From: JACPVU01 sp964373255 | GTDB lineage: Archaea > Aenigmatarchaeota > Aenigmatarchaeia > GW2011-AR5 | Reading direction: 5' to 3' | NCBI GenBank assembly: GCA_964373255.1 | Contig: CAYJTG010000010.1 | Location: forward strand, 1 to 39,523 | DNA length: 39,523 nucleotides | In this document: piece by piece, positions 7,119-15,564 of the stretch | How the letters are laid out: each line of letters starts with the position of its first letter | Numbering within the stretch: position 1 is the stretch's first letter | Made by a program: the position numbers and the translations under genes | The notes under the pieces: model-generated | What the model was told of the DNA's origin: nothing | The model's input: the letters and a program-made list of their open reading frames with translations, nothing else | Database searches by the model: none

Positions 7119-7851
7119 TTGAATACCTATCTTTTTTCTTTACTTCCATGGCTGTTGTTCCTGCTATGTATGAGAAGAAAGCAGGAAGAAGTGGCAGTAT
7201 GCACGGCGAAACAAATGTTACTATGCCTGCCATGAATGCCAGAAAGAAATTTATCTGGCCTGTAACAGATATTGCTCCTTGCGTGCTCACGAACAAGCTG
7301 GCTATTATGCCAATGTAATTGAAGAAAACGAGCAATCCCATTATGATAAGCAATAATCCGCCTATTATGTTGAAGTACTTCAAGATAGACTGTGACTTTT
7401 CAAGAAATACTGACACCCGGGAAGCGAATGCACCTGCTATCAGAAATGGTATGCCTATTCCAAGGGCGTAAGCTAAAAGCAATAAAAATCCTATTCCAGG
7501 CGATGTTGCTGCAAGTGTGTATATAGATCCCAATATGGCACCTACGCAAGGAGTCCATCCTATTGCAAATGCTATACCAAAAACAAATGATGATATATAA
7601 CTATTTTTGAACTTTCGTACCTTTATTTTATGTTCTCTTTGAAGAAATGATATATTGTATTTTAATGATGCTATTAGAAATATTCCAAACAAAACAATTA
7701 TAATGCCGCCTATTGTTCTGAGCAGATTAACTGCGTCATAAGCTACATTGGAAAGTGCTGTCTGAAGGAGCACTCCAATCAGTGAGAAAATAAGTGTAAA
7801 ACCCAGAACGAATGCAACTGAATTTAGAAATATCGCACTTCTTCGATTCAT
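7105..7851 (-). CDS. CcdA-type electron transporter, circularly permuted
   Basis: CcdA moves electrons across the membrane through two cysteines in separate helices. This 248-residue protein has both family cysteine motifs in the wrong order. The GWTPCVGAILG motif (C102), normally in the second half, comes first; the VSPCILPLLPAFFSYIAG motif (C217), normally the first helix, is the last one. Joining C-terminus to N-terminus (AMEVKKK... to MNRRSAIFLNSVAFVLGF) restores the usual CcdA order exactly. About six hydrophobic segments are visible. The gene overlaps the DipZ-like gene by 14 bp and lies 13 bp after the thioredoxin lipoprotein gene, so the three form one redox operon. No N-terminal first helix lies upstream, because the preceding stop codon is 13 bp away. 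Confidence 0.88.
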   Translation of the reverse strand: MNRRSAIFLNSVAFVLGFTLIFSLIGVLLQTALSNVAYDAVNLLRTIGGIIIVLFGIFLIASLKYNISFLQREHKIKVRKFKNSYISSFVFGIAFAIGWTPCVGAILGSIYTLAATSPGIGFLLLLAYALGIGIPFLIAGAFASRVSVFLEKSQSILKYFNIIGGLLLIIMGLLVFFNYIGIIASLFVSTQGAISVTGQINFFLAFMAGIVTFVSPCILPLLPAFFSYIAGTTAMEVKKKDRYSNEAQ

Positions 7852-7864
7852 AAATATTCAACTT

Positions 7865-8494
7865 TTATCCAAGCGCCTTGCTAATTTCTTCCAGATAGCG
7901 CGCTTTGTTCCATGTTTCCGAAGATTTAAGCACCTGCTGGCTGTTTTTCACGAAAACTTTTGTGTGCTGGTAAGGAACGCCGAATTGCCTTGCAAGGTTT
8001 TTTTCGTCGTCGTCTGTGTTGCCGTCATTGAAGTTTACCCTGAAGCCAATGACTTTGTCAGTGGTAAGCTCATTAAAAGCAGATTTGAGTTCAGGAACCT
8101 CTGCAACGCATATAGGGCACCAGTTCGCATAGAAATACAATAACACTAATTTGTCTGACTGGAGTGCTTTGTCGTAATCGGCTTTATTGAAATCTATAAA
8201 CAGAGAAGATGTTCCTGCGAGAACAGTTCCGGAATATTTTGCCATAGAAACGTTCTTTTCCATCATCGTGTCATTAGTTTTATTTTCAGACTCTATCATT
8301 GTTCCGTTGGGCAAAATCATACTGCCGTCAGGCTTTATCATGGTTCCGTCAGGTTTGATCATTGTACCGTCTGATTTAACAACTGTCCCGTCTGGCAGTG
8401 TTTTTTCGCCTGTTTGCGTGGGAGAAACACAGCCCGATGCAAAAACAACTGCAACAAGCAGAAGAACGGGCAGAAATATAAGAATATTTTTCAT
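7865..8494 (-). CDS. Thioredoxin-fold lipoprotein with DGT repeats
   Basis: This 209-residue protein has a lipoprotein signal (ILIFLPVLLLVAVVFASGC, lipid Cys22). A low-complexity linker (about 33-68) is made of five or more copies of a PDGTMIK-like heptad. A thioredoxin domain follows with the redox pair C126/C129 in YFYANWCPICVAEVPEL and a cis-Pro region FGVPYQHTKVFV. It is the first gene of the redox operon and is probably anchored outside the cell as the partner of the CcdA-type protein. The start at 8494 is chosen over 8536 because it begins the signal peptide; a TATA-like CTATATATAA lies about 25 bp upstream on the minus strand. Confidence 0.87.
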   Translation of the reverse strand: MKNILIFLPVLLLVAVVFASGCVSPTQTGEKTLPDGTVVKSDGTMIKPDGTMIKPDGSMILPNGTMIESENKTNDTMMEKNVSMAKYSGTVLAGTSSLFIDFNKADYDKALQSDKLVLLYFYANWCPICVAEVPELKSAFNELTTDKVIGFRVNFNDGNTDDDEKNLARQFGVPYQHTKVFVKNSQQVLKSSETWNKARYLEEISKALG

Positions 8495-8575
8495 ATAAGT
8501 TTTTTTGAAAAGTTCATTATATATAGATTTTCCCATATTAATATTTGCTTATAAATTGTGAAAATAATTTTTATT

Positions 8576-8884
8576 ATGCTAATAACAAATGAGAAAATAC
8601 TAAGACGTGTATTGATGCTATCAATATTTGGTACCAGAGGTGGATTAGTAAGATTAAAAATTTTACTGATGATAAAAGAAAGTCCCCATAACACAAATGA
8701 GTTGTCAAAAAAATTAGACCTCGATTACAAGAGTGTGCAGCATCATATAAGGGTGCTTGAAAAATCCGGTCTTATAATGTCTTCAAAGAAAAAATATGGA
8801 AATGAGTACAAGCTCTCTACACTCCTCGAGTCTAACAAAAATATATTAAGAGAGATTTTAGGAAATATGGGAAAAAGTAAATAA
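8576..8884 (+). CDS. Winged-helix transcription regulator
   Basis: This protein of about 102 residues belongs to the archaeal ArsR-like winged-helix group. TRGGLVRLKILLMIKESPHNTNELSKKLDLDYKSVQHHI is the typical helix-turn-helix, with recognition helix YKSVQHHIRVLEKSGLI, followed by the wing (SSKKKYGNEYKLS). No metal-binding cysteine cluster is visible. It is divergent from the redox operon and shares the 81-bp space between start codons, so it may control that operon; this is inference. The start is uncertain: GTG at 8558, ATG at 8576 and ATG at 8615 are all in frame. The membrane-protein gene at 8908 follows by 23 bp. Confidence 0.85.
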   Translation: MLITNEKILRRVLMLSIFGTRGGLVRLKILLMIKESPHNTNELSKKLDLDYKSVQHHIRVLEKSGLIMSSKKKYGNEYKLSTLLESNKNILREILGNMGKSK

Positions 8885-8907
8885 ACTGGTATAGGTATGG
8901 TTTTATC

Positions 8908-9183
8908 ATGGATGTAGTTAGTACTGCACTGCATGGAATAAATATAGTTCTTATACTAGGGCTTCTCTACATTTACCTACAGAACTACAGAGGCGTGAAA
9001 TCAAAATATACAGTAGGGCTGATAATATTTGCATTGCTGTTTCTTGTACAGACTTCCATGAGCATCTACTATGATGCATCAATGATAATGTACTCGACGG
9101 TATATGCGGAAAACGTGGCAAAGATTCTTGAGGCTGTAAAGGCCGTCAGCTTTGCTATACTTCTCTGGATAAGCTGGGAGTAA
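8908..9183 (+). CDS. Three-helix membrane protein paired with regulator
   Basis: This 91-residue protein has three hydrophobic segments: about 10-26 (GINIVLILGLLYIYL), 36-55 (TVGLIIFALLFLVQTSMSIYY) and 72-89 (LEAVKAVSFAILLWISW). I know no function for it. Pairs of a small winged-helix protein and a membrane protein of this size are common in archaea, and the 23-bp gap here supports cotranscription. Polar and acidic residues (YYDASMIMY, YAENVAK) sit between helices 2 and 3. It might sense a membrane state and signal to the regulator, but nothing in the sequence proves this. Confidence 0.65.
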   Translation: MDVVSTALHGINIVLILGLLYIYLQNYRGVKSKYTVGLIIFALLFLVQTSMSIYYDASMIMYSTVYAENVAKILEAVKAVSFAILLWISWE

Positions 9184-9242
9184 TCAAAAACAGAAGACGG
9201 CGGAATTCTTAGATTTAAAAGGACTGTAACAAGAATAAAATC

Positions 9243-10061
9243 ATGCCAGCATATTTTACAATTCTCAGGCCGGCTAATGCAGTAATGTCAGCTATTGCTG
9301 TGTATGTCGGGGCGGTCGTTACAGGCGCGACATTTGTTCCGCAGATGCCTACACTCATCGGTATGCTTGTTGTTTTTCTTATAAGCGGCGGCGGCATGGT
9401 TGTAAACGACATCAAAGATGCAGAGATTGACAAAATAAATAAGCCGAAACGCCCTATTCCTTCCGGAAAGATATCAAAGAAAGCCGCAGGCATTTATGCG
9501 GTGCTGTTATTTGTTGTTGGGAACTTCCTCGCGTTATACTACCTGAATGAATTGGCGCTTTATGTCTCGGTATTTGCATCGCTGCTTCTTATTGCGTATG
9601 CGGTCTTACTGAAGCGTGTAATCATGGCAGGGCATATTTCTGTCAGCCTGCTTGTTGCGTTGACATTCATCTACGGCGGTGTGATTGTTGGCGACTATTC
9701 CAAACTATTCGTTCTTGCAGGCCTGGCGTTCCTCGCGAACATGGGCCGAGAAATTTACAAGACGATAGACGACGTCATGGGCGACAAATCGCAGAACGTA
9801 AGGACGCTTGCCCTGAAATACGGTGTGCTGAAGACGAAGATAATAGCACACATCTTCATAATCGCGGCTGTCGTCATAAGCTTCGTGCCTTACTTCACAG
9901 GTGTATTCAATGAGATCTATCTATTCTTTGTCGTGATTTCCGACATAGTCTTCGTCATGGCTGTCGTCATGCCTGTAAAGCACTCCTCTAAGCTCACAAA
10001 GATCGCCATGATGGTTGCGCTCGTGGCATTCCTGTCTGGGGCTTATGCGGTAAGAATGTGA
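9243..10061 (+). CDS. DGGGP synthase-type UbiA prenyltransferase
   Basis: Digeranylgeranylglyceryl phosphate synthase adds the second geranylgeranyl chain in archaeal membrane lipid synthesis. The 272-residue integral membrane protein has the two aspartate-rich sites of the UbiA superfamily: NDIKDAEIDKINKPKRPIPSG (from Asn55) and DDVMGDKSQNVRTLALKYG (from about Asp176). Both lie on the cytoplasmic side and bind prenyl diphosphate through magnesium. Eight or nine hydrophobic helices surround them. The N-terminus YFTILRPANAVMSAIAVYVGA is typical of the archaeal enzyme. It stands as a single gene; element D begins 12 bp after its stop. Other UbiA activities cannot be excluded, but this motif set fits the lipid enzyme best. 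Confidence 0.9.
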   Translation: MPAYFTILRPANAVMSAIAVYVGAVVTGATFVPQMPTLIGMLVVFLISGGGMVVNDIKDAEIDKINKPKRPIPSGKISKKAAGIYAVLLFVVGNFLALYYLNELALYVSVFASLLLIAYAVLLKRVIMAGHISVSLLVALTFIYGGVIVGDYSKLFVLAGLAFLANMGREIYKTIDDVMGDKSQNVRTLALKYGVLKTKIIAHIFIIAAVVISFVPYFTGVFNEIYLFFVVISDIVFVMAVVMPVKHSSKLTKIAMMVALVAFLSGAYAVRM

Positions 10062-10073
10062 TTTGCAGCATCA

Positions 10074-10162
10074 GGCATTGTCAACTTAACGGTTGTTGCC
10101 TATCGGCAACAACCTTTTCTGGGGCATTAGCAATGGCTAATGCCCCTTAAGTTGACAATGCC
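10074..10162. mobile_element. Three-way-junction element D
   Basis: This 89-bp element has perfect inverted ends (GGCATTGTCAACTTAA and complement). Arm one is GGTTGTTGCC/GGCAACAACC around TATC; arm two is GGGGCATTAGC/GCTAATGCCCC around AATG; the joint is TTTTCT. A perfect 9-bp direct repeat GCAGCATCA flanks it (10065-10073, 10163-10171). Its sequence is unrelated to the other families in the window although the fold is the same. It separates the UbiA gene from the zinc-ribbon gene. Confidence 0.88.
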
Positions 10163-10213
10163 GCAGCATCAAAACATATTTAAACACCGAAACAAAATAC
10201 TGCAGTGATTATA

Positions 10214-10519
10214 ATGGGTAAAATTCAAGATTATGTCGTAAAAAATAATATCAAGCCGTCAAACTGCACTTATCATACGTGGCGCGACACCAAGAATTCG
10301 AGCAAGCAGATAGCGGGCAAGATAAGAATCCTCGTTCCGAAAGGCTCGACGGTCGCGATGGTTGAGTACAAATGCCCGGAGTGCAATTACGAGGCGTACA
10401 AGGAAGAGACATGGCGAAGGCCTTTTTCTGTGAGGTGCGACAAGTGCGGCTTCCGCATAAATGTGCCCAAACTAAAACAGGAAGCGAAGCGTGAGATGAA
10501 GGCTGAGAGAAATGGTTAG
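10214..10519 (+). CDS. Zinc-ribbon protein, basic
   Basis: This 101-residue basic protein carries four zinc-ligand cysteines in two pairs: CPEC (near residue 59) and CDKC (near residue 78), in VEYKCPECNYEAYKEETWRRPFSVRCDKCGF. The N-terminal part (KIQDYVVKNNIKPSNCTYHTWRDTKN) and the Lys/Arg-rich tail suggest a nucleic-acid partner. I recall similar archaeal proteins of unknown function but cannot name a family. The start at 10214 is preferred over the GTG at 10205 because GTGATT there is a ribosome site. A TATA-like ATATTTAAAC lies at about 10178-10187. The gene is monocistronic. Confidence 0.75.
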   Translation: MGKIQDYVVKNNIKPSNCTYHTWRDTKNSSKQIAGKIRILVPKGSTVAMVEYKCPECNYEAYKEETWRRPFSVRCDKCGFRINVPKLKQEAKREMKAERNG

Positions 10520-10597
10520 GTCAGAAAGATGTCAGCGATAAGATTTATGTATAAACAGAGCCACAATATATAAATATTAACTGAACAAATAATTATT

Positions 10598-12391
10598 ATG
10601 GTAAAAATTCATCAACTAGCACTTCTCCTTTTATCTGTAGTTTTTATAGCAGGCTGCACGTCTATACAAAATGGCGTAGGCACCCTATCAGATCTGTCAA
10701 ATTCTTACCCAGAAATAAGACAGTTTCTGGCGGAGAACCCAAATTCAAATTTAAAGACTGAATACTGGAACTCTGATGTCATCTCAGATAATATACAGTG
10801 GATCAAGAGTGAATGCGGCAAAGACGTGCCAATAAAATCTTACTATGTTGTCAAAGCCGATTCCGAGAGGTTTGACCTATTGGCTTTCATAGATTCTTCA
10901 AAGAACGTACTTGAATGCGCAATAAAACGGTCCAATACAGGAGAATTTATTGCGACTATAACTGAAACCCAGCAAGAGACAGTACAGCAAAGCTTCGTCC
11001 AGTCAAGATGCACTGGATTCCAATACTTTACATTTGTGGGTCATGTGGCTACTCCTTCACACTATACACTAAATTTGATTAATGGCCATAGGGATGCCGT
11101 TATAAAATATATGAACCTCTATGGATCAGACGATCCGAATCTTGGTTCGTTCGCCACAGAAGTCACACCAAGCAGCAAAGTACCGGCAACTTCGAGATTT
11201 CAGATAGACCGCGACATTGCATCGCGCAAGAAGGACGGAGAATCATTCACATACACGGTCGAAATTGGCTATGACTCGATAAGCGGGATTTTTGGAAATG
11301 TGGACCGCGCAACATGCACAGGCACTATGCAAACCACAGATATAACTGAGAAGACTTTAAAACAGCAATTGATCAGACAACCGAAAAAGATAGCAATAGA
11401 AGCTATTGCTGGCGATGAAGTGACTGTCAGAAATATAGGCACGAGTAGTCTTTATTACCCGGGCGAAATAGTCTTTTACGTCAACAATGCCCTAGAAAAA
11501 TGCGCAAACGTGCCTGAAGGCGTGCAGCTTAGTATACCTCCGGGAGAACAATTAAAGTGCACACTACCAGCATGCACCGATGGCACAATAGTGAAGGTTA
11601 CAGCGCCGGGAAATGAAGATAGCGAAGCATGTTGGAAGCCAAATGCAACTCCATTATCGATAACGCTAAAAGGCGGGCAATCTACTACAATTCAGTCAGA
11701 CTCTGGCACTTATACTTATTCAGTCACTCTTGTTGGTACATCATCAACTACGCAGGCAGTTGTTCGGGTAGGGAATGACCAAAAAACGCTTTCAACGAGT
11801 ACTACTACGTATCTAGGGGGCTTATATATAACAGTCTTGAGCATCGATCACCTTTCAACCATAGACCAAAACCAAAATCAGGCGCGGTTGTATATCCAGA
11901 GCAACGATCAGTACGGTGCATTCACCCTCAAAACCCTGCCGATGCCCTTCATAATTAGCAATGGTACAGGCACAATTATAGTAGTGGGCAGCAATCCTTC
12001 TTCTGAAGAATACGTGGCCTTTGATGATGTAAGGCAAAGACTAATAGCAGATGGGGGTTCTGCAATTACAACGAAGAGGGATGTAGAAGTTACAGCCTTT
12101 GACAAAAGTACAAAAAATATGATTCTTATTGGAAATCCTGCTGTTAATTCTCTTGTAAAAGTGCTTGCAGACGATGGCAAAACATGGACCCGTGAAAAAT
12201 ACATCCAAGAAGGTTATGGAACAGCTATTGTACAAATTGTAAACGATGCATTTGTACAAGGTAAGACTTTCCTCATTCTGTCAGGGCACTCATCATCTGA
12301 TGTAAGAACTGCAGCAAATATATTTAATCAGTATAATCTTTACAATCTAGAAGGAACTTTGGCTGTATTCAAAAATGGCGTAAAAGTGTAG
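10598..12391 (+). CDS. Large lipoprotein, S-layer-like C-terminus
   Basis: This 597-residue exported protein has a lipobox LLSVVFIAGC near residue 20. The N-terminal third has paired cysteines and a beta-rich region. A middle part (about 260-350) contains SLYYPGEIVFYVNNALEKCANVP, like a secreted beta-sandwich. The C-terminal 200 residues (from about TLKGGQSTTIQSDSGTYTYSV) resemble the C-terminal domains of archaeal S-layer proteins, including GTIIVVGSNPSSEEYVAF and a final SGHSSSDVRTAANIFNQY segment. It probably sits on the outer face of the membrane. It precedes an ABC exporter by 35 bp, but whether they work together is not shown. A TATA-like ATATATAAAT lies about 32 bp upstream of the ATG. 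Confidence 0.75.
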   Translation: MVKIHQLALLLLSVVFIAGCTSIQNGVGTLSDLSNSYPEIRQFLAENPNSNLKTEYWNSDVISDNIQWIKSECGKDVPIKSYYVVKADSERFDLLAFIDSSKNVLECAIKRSNTGEFIATITETQQETVQQSFVQSRCTGFQYFTFVGHVATPSHYTLNLINGHRDAVIKYMNLYGSDDPNLGSFATEVTPSSKVPATSRFQIDRDIASRKKDGESFTYTVEIGYDSISGIFGNVDRATCTGTMQTTDITEKTLKQQLIRQPKKIAIEAIAGDEVTVRNIGTSSLYYPGEIVFYVNNALEKCANVPEGVQLSIPPGEQLKCTLPACTDGTIVKVTAPGNEDSEACWKPNATPLSITLKGGQSTTIQSDSGTYTYSVTLVGTSSTTQAVVRVGNDQKTLSTSTTTYLGGLYITVLSIDHLSTIDQNQNQARLYIQSNDQYGAFTLKTLPMPFIISNGTGTIIVVGSNPSSEEYVAFDDVRQRLIADGGSAITTKRDVEVTAFDKSTKNMILIGNPAVNSLVKVLADDGKTWTREKYIQEGYGTAIVQIVNDAFVQGKTFLILSGHSSSDVRTAANIFNQYNLYNLEGTLAVFKNGVKV

Positions 12392-12426
12392 AAAAGCTTA
12401 TACGTGAGTCAGAACAGATATTACAT

Positions 12427-13146
12427 ATGCCGTATCTCGAAGTAAGAAATATGAGCGCAAGTTTGGGAAAAAACATAATACTAAAAAATATCTCTTTTTC
12501 TGTGAACAAGGGTGAAATTGTTGGTCTTCTGGGTCGTAATGGTTCCGGAAAGACCACGATCATCAAAGTCCTTGCGGGCCTGATAAAGCCACAAAAAGGT
12601 AGTGTAACAATAAATGGTGGTGTTATCGATTACTCTTTCTACAACAGGTTTATTGGATACTGCCCCCAGGAAAACAGTTTCTTCGAAAAGCTTACTGTAA
12701 AAGAAAATATCGAATATTTTGGCCATCTTTACAATATTGATAAGCACGAATTAAGCGTACGTACCGACAAGATAGCTTACTTGCTTGACTTGGAAGAGAA
12801 GTTGGACAAACTGGCGGGAACCCTTTCGGGCGGCCAGAAAAGAAGGATCAACATAGCGTGCAGCATAGTCAACCAGCCACAGATACTTCTCATGGATGAA
12901 CCAAGTCTGGCCGTTGATCCTATATCCAAAATAAATCTCTGGAAACTGATAAAAACTATCAACAAAACAGGTACAACAATTATTGTATCGTCAAACAGCC
13001 TGGAAGAGCTTAAGCAGCTTTGCGATGTTATAGTCGCAATAAAGAGCGGTGCTGTTGTTTTCCAGGGGCCTGCTTCTGCAATTCAAGACGGTTCTGCACT
13101 GAGAAATTTGCTCATTCGAGAAGGCGATAGGTATGCGTCTGATTAA
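12427..13146 (+). CDS. ABC-2 exporter ATP-binding protein
   Basis: This is the 239-residue nucleotide-binding subunit of an ABC exporter. Walker A is GRNGSGKTT (36-44), the Q-loop is YCPQENSFFEKLT, the signature is LSGGQKRR (133-140), Walker B is ILLMDEPSLAVDP (with Glu158), and a switch region follows at TTIIVSSNSLEEL. The usual switch His is Ser in SSNS, a departure that may slow hydrolysis or reflect the subfamily. The gene overlaps the permease gene by 14 bp, so the two are translationally coupled. The substrate is unknown; ABC-2 systems export drugs, polysaccharides, proteins or lipids. Confidence 0.93.
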   Translation: MPYLEVRNMSASLGKNIILKNISFSVNKGEIVGLLGRNGSGKTTIIKVLAGLIKPQKGSVTINGGVIDYSFYNRFIGYCPQENSFFEKLTVKENIEYFGHLYNIDKHELSVRTDKIAYLLDLEEKLDKLAGTLSGGQKRRINIACSIVNQPQILLMDEPSLAVDPISKINLWKLIKTINKTGTTIIVSSNSLEELKQLCDVIVAIKSGAVVFQGPASAIQDGSALRNLLIREGDRYASD

Positions 13147-14812
13147 CATCTTTATCAAAGATTTGAAAGCCTTTTTCAGGGATATAAGGAGTTTTACGCT
13201 TCTATTTCTGACTCCCATTATACTTGTTCTACTAATAGGGGCTTCGTTCCTAAGCGTGACACCTACCAACATAAAAATAGTTTTATGCAGCACCGAGGAA
13301 AATGAAATAACAAGTTATATACGGAACAGTATGATAGGCACTACTACATTTGTTATAGATAATACAAAACAAAGTACAATAGACGAATGCCGGCAAATTA
13401 TAAATCAATTAATATTATCTGGTACTGTAAGAGCCGGAGTGATAGTGCCACCAAAAACAGAATACTACACAACAAAAATAGAGGTCATTGTAGACAACAG
13501 TAAACTTGTATCGGAATACATTAAATCGTACTCCAGGATAATTACAAATGACATATCAAACAAGATAACAAAAGGGTATGTAGATATACTGTTTACAAAT
13601 ATCGACGAGGTAAAAAAGAGCCTGGACGAGATTGAAAACAAGCTGCGAGAGCATAAAAACCAGTTAGATAATATAAAAAACAATTTAGCTTCCACTAGAT
13701 CAAGCTTAAGCAGAATTAAGTCCGACATGCAATCCGCTTCAAGCAATATAGTATCTGTTATCAATACCATTGATGCATCGACAAGAAGCATCGATACTGT
13801 CAATTCTCAGATATCAGGCAGCATATCAAAGATCGATTCATCAATATCAACTGTCAACACCCTTAATGTCTCATCTGGTGAAAGATCCACTATTACAAAT
13901 GACCTTTCGTCTGCAAAAGGCTCTTTGCAATCAGCGGGCTCTGCTTTATCCAGCATTAGGTCTGACTTAATAAATTCTAAGACGACACTCAGCACATCCA
14001 TGAATCTGATCAATACGAACGCATTGGATAGTGCTATAAGCACGTTAGACAGCATGATAAATGTTGTCGAATCTTCAAAAGGCAACGTGGATTTCGCCCT
14101 TGACAAATTCGCTCTGCTGAAAAAAGCAGCCCAAGAAGCAAGGATAGAAAAGCCTGAAACGGTGCAATTTGTTGATGCTCAGATAAATGATTTCTTTTGG
14201 AAAAATAAATTAATTGATTTTGTGTTTCCCAGTGCGGTTATGATGGTTATAATGATCATATCAACGTTTCTAGCTGCTATTACATTCATAAGGCACAGGT
14301 CGACTGGATTGCTTCAGCGTGTGCTATTAACGCCGCATGGCCTAAGATTACTGATAATAGAGCGGCTAATCCTCACGGCATTTATGGCCATAATTGCATA
14401 TCCTATTATAATAGCGGTTGGGGTATTTGTGCTCCAAGTAAACATAACGTACTATGTCGCATCAGGTCTTTTTGTTTCTTCCGTAATAACAGCATTAATT
14501 TTTGCGTCGATAGGACTGATCATAGCAAGCGTGTCAAAATATGAAAGTACAGCTATACTTCTCTCGATTTTTGTTACACTTCCGATGGTATTCTTATCTG
14601 GAATAATAACCCCCATAGAAAAACTGCCAGACTATTTTAGTACAATAACGTACGGCCTGCCGCTAAATATACTGACAAAAATTTTAGAGACATTAACCTT
14701 CTATTCTCCGAAGCTCACTGAGACATTAATACAATTCTCAGTCCTGGTGATTTATTTTATTGTCTGCACATTAGTTGCGTATTTATTGATAAGAAGGGAA
14801 CTTAGAGGGTAG
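13133..14812 (+). CDS. ABC-2 exporter permease with coiled-coil loop
   Basis: This 559-residue permease has one N-terminal helix (about 22-38, LLFLTPIILVLLIGASFL). A very large extracytoplasmic region (about 40-360) follows, with long Ser/Asn/Ile/Asp-rich heptad stretches predicted as coiled coil (LDEIENKLREHKNQLDNIK and later ISGSISKIDSSISTVNT). Five hydrophobic helices (about 365-555) form the membrane domain, with the ABC-2 motif RLILTAFMAIIAYPIIIAVG. The layout resembles YhgE/Pip and similar ABC-2 permeases, in which the loop reaches through the envelope. It overlaps the ATPase gene by 14 bp. Confidence 0.9.
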   Translation: MRLINIFIKDLKAFFRDIRSFTLLFLTPIILVLLIGASFLSVTPTNIKIVLCSTEENEITSYIRNSMIGTTTFVIDNTKQSTIDECRQIINQLILSGTVRAGVIVPPKTEYYTTKIEVIVDNSKLVSEYIKSYSRIITNDISNKITKGYVDILFTNIDEVKKSLDEIENKLREHKNQLDNIKNNLASTRSSLSRIKSDMQSASSNIVSVINTIDASTRSIDTVNSQISGSISKIDSSISTVNTLNVSSGERSTITNDLSSAKGSLQSAGSALSSIRSDLINSKTTLSTSMNLINTNALDSAISTLDSMINVVESSKGNVDFALDKFALLKKAAQEARIEKPETVQFVDAQINDFFWKNKLIDFVFPSAVMMVIMIISTFLAAITFIRHRSTGLLQRVLLTPHGLRLLIIERLILTAFMAIIAYPIIIAVGVFVLQVNITYYVASGLFVSSVITALIFASIGLIIASVSKYESTAILLSIFVTLPMVFLSGIITPIEKLPDYFSTITYGLPLNILTKILETLTFYSPKLTETLIQFSVLVIYFIVCTLVAYLLIRRELRG

Positions 14813-14853
14813 ATGTTTAAAGAATCGATCATTAGCAAGCACAAATTATGCGG

Positions 14854-15330
14854 TTATTTACTTTTTCCCTTTGTGCGCCTTCTTCCGATCTTTTCGTGCT
14901 CCTTTTCCCAGACCTGCTGTATGCGCGCTTCATGGAGCCGCCAGCATCTTCCTGTATGTGTGCATTTTTTTCTGAACTTGCGCGAGCACGAGTCAGCTAT
15001 GAATTTCTTCTCGATTGCAAGGGCCACGCGATGAGATTCCTTGTTGACCTTGAGGCCGTATCTATGCGTGACGTATTTTTCTATGACTTCATGAACAACA
15101 ACAGGGAGTATGTCGTGCTTTCCTAATCCCTCGTCGTAGTAGACTTCGTTGCGCTTTCGGGACCAGTCGCCAAGCCCTGGATCGTGCTTTATAATGACCT
15201 TGTCGCGCAATCGTTTGCCGTCGAATTTAAGAGATACGTAGCCATTCCTATAAGCGACATTGGAAGCCCTTTTTTTGGATAGAATTTTGATGAGTACTTT
15301 TCTGTCTTCTTTGGTTAATTTCTTTTTCAT
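14854..15330 (-). CDS. Basic protein with HExxE motif, unknown
   Basis: This 158-residue protein is strongly basic at both ends (MKKKLTKEDRKVLIK..., ...KIGRRRTKGKSK). The middle holds VVVHEVIEKYVTHRYGL, an HExxE segment with a further His six residues on and another in ESHRVAL. This resembles zinc-protease helices but lacks the standard HExxH spacing, so enzyme activity is only a possibility. Two cysteines lie in SCSRKFRKKCTHTGRCW. I do not recognise the family. The ATG at 15330 is chosen over a GTG at 15336. It converges with the ABC permease gene (42 bp gap) and is divergent from tRNA-Thr, with element E between. Confidence 0.6.
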   Translation of the reverse strand: MKKKLTKEDRKVLIKILSKKRASNVAYRNGYVSLKFDGKRLRDKVIIKHDPGLGDWSRKRNEVYYDEGLGKHDILPVVVHEVIEKYVTHRYGLKVNKESHRVALAIEKKFIADSCSRKFRKKCTHTGRCWRLHEARIQQVWEKEHEKIGRRRTKGKSK

Positions 15331-15385
15331 ATGCACAATTTATTGTCCAAAGCACTTAATAAATTTGTCGGGAAGTAAATATATG

Positions 15386-15546
15386 GATTGAATTCCATAT
15401 TCGTATGATGATGGTCGACGTAGCAGTATACGTCTTTTGACGTATACTGCAGCTAGAGGCATTGTCTGAACAGATAGACGCACTTCGTGCGTCAGTTTGT
15501 TTCAATGCCTCTCACGTCGACCATCATACTTTAATGGAATTCAATC
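15386..15546. mobile_element. Three-way-junction element E
   Basis: The terminal repeats are perfect over 13 bp (GATTGAATTCCAT ... ATGGAATTCAATC). A perfect 9-bp direct repeat AAATATATG flanks it (15377-15385 and 15547-15555). The core has arms GCAGTATACGT/ACGTATACTGC and AGAGGCATTG/CAATGCCTCT, the latter carrying the tip hairpin GACGCAC-TTC-GTGCGTC. Compared with element B the core has the same orientation but the end segments are exchanged. It lies 18 bp upstream of the tRNA-Thr gene and must replace or separate that gene's original promoter. Confidence 0.87.
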
Positions 15547-15564
15547 AAATATATGAGGATTAAT

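Noticed and set aside
13600..14100. A separate coiled-coil gene within the ABC permease region
   Set aside because: The frame is continuous with the permease, and the large coiled-coil outer loop is known in such ABC-2 permeases.
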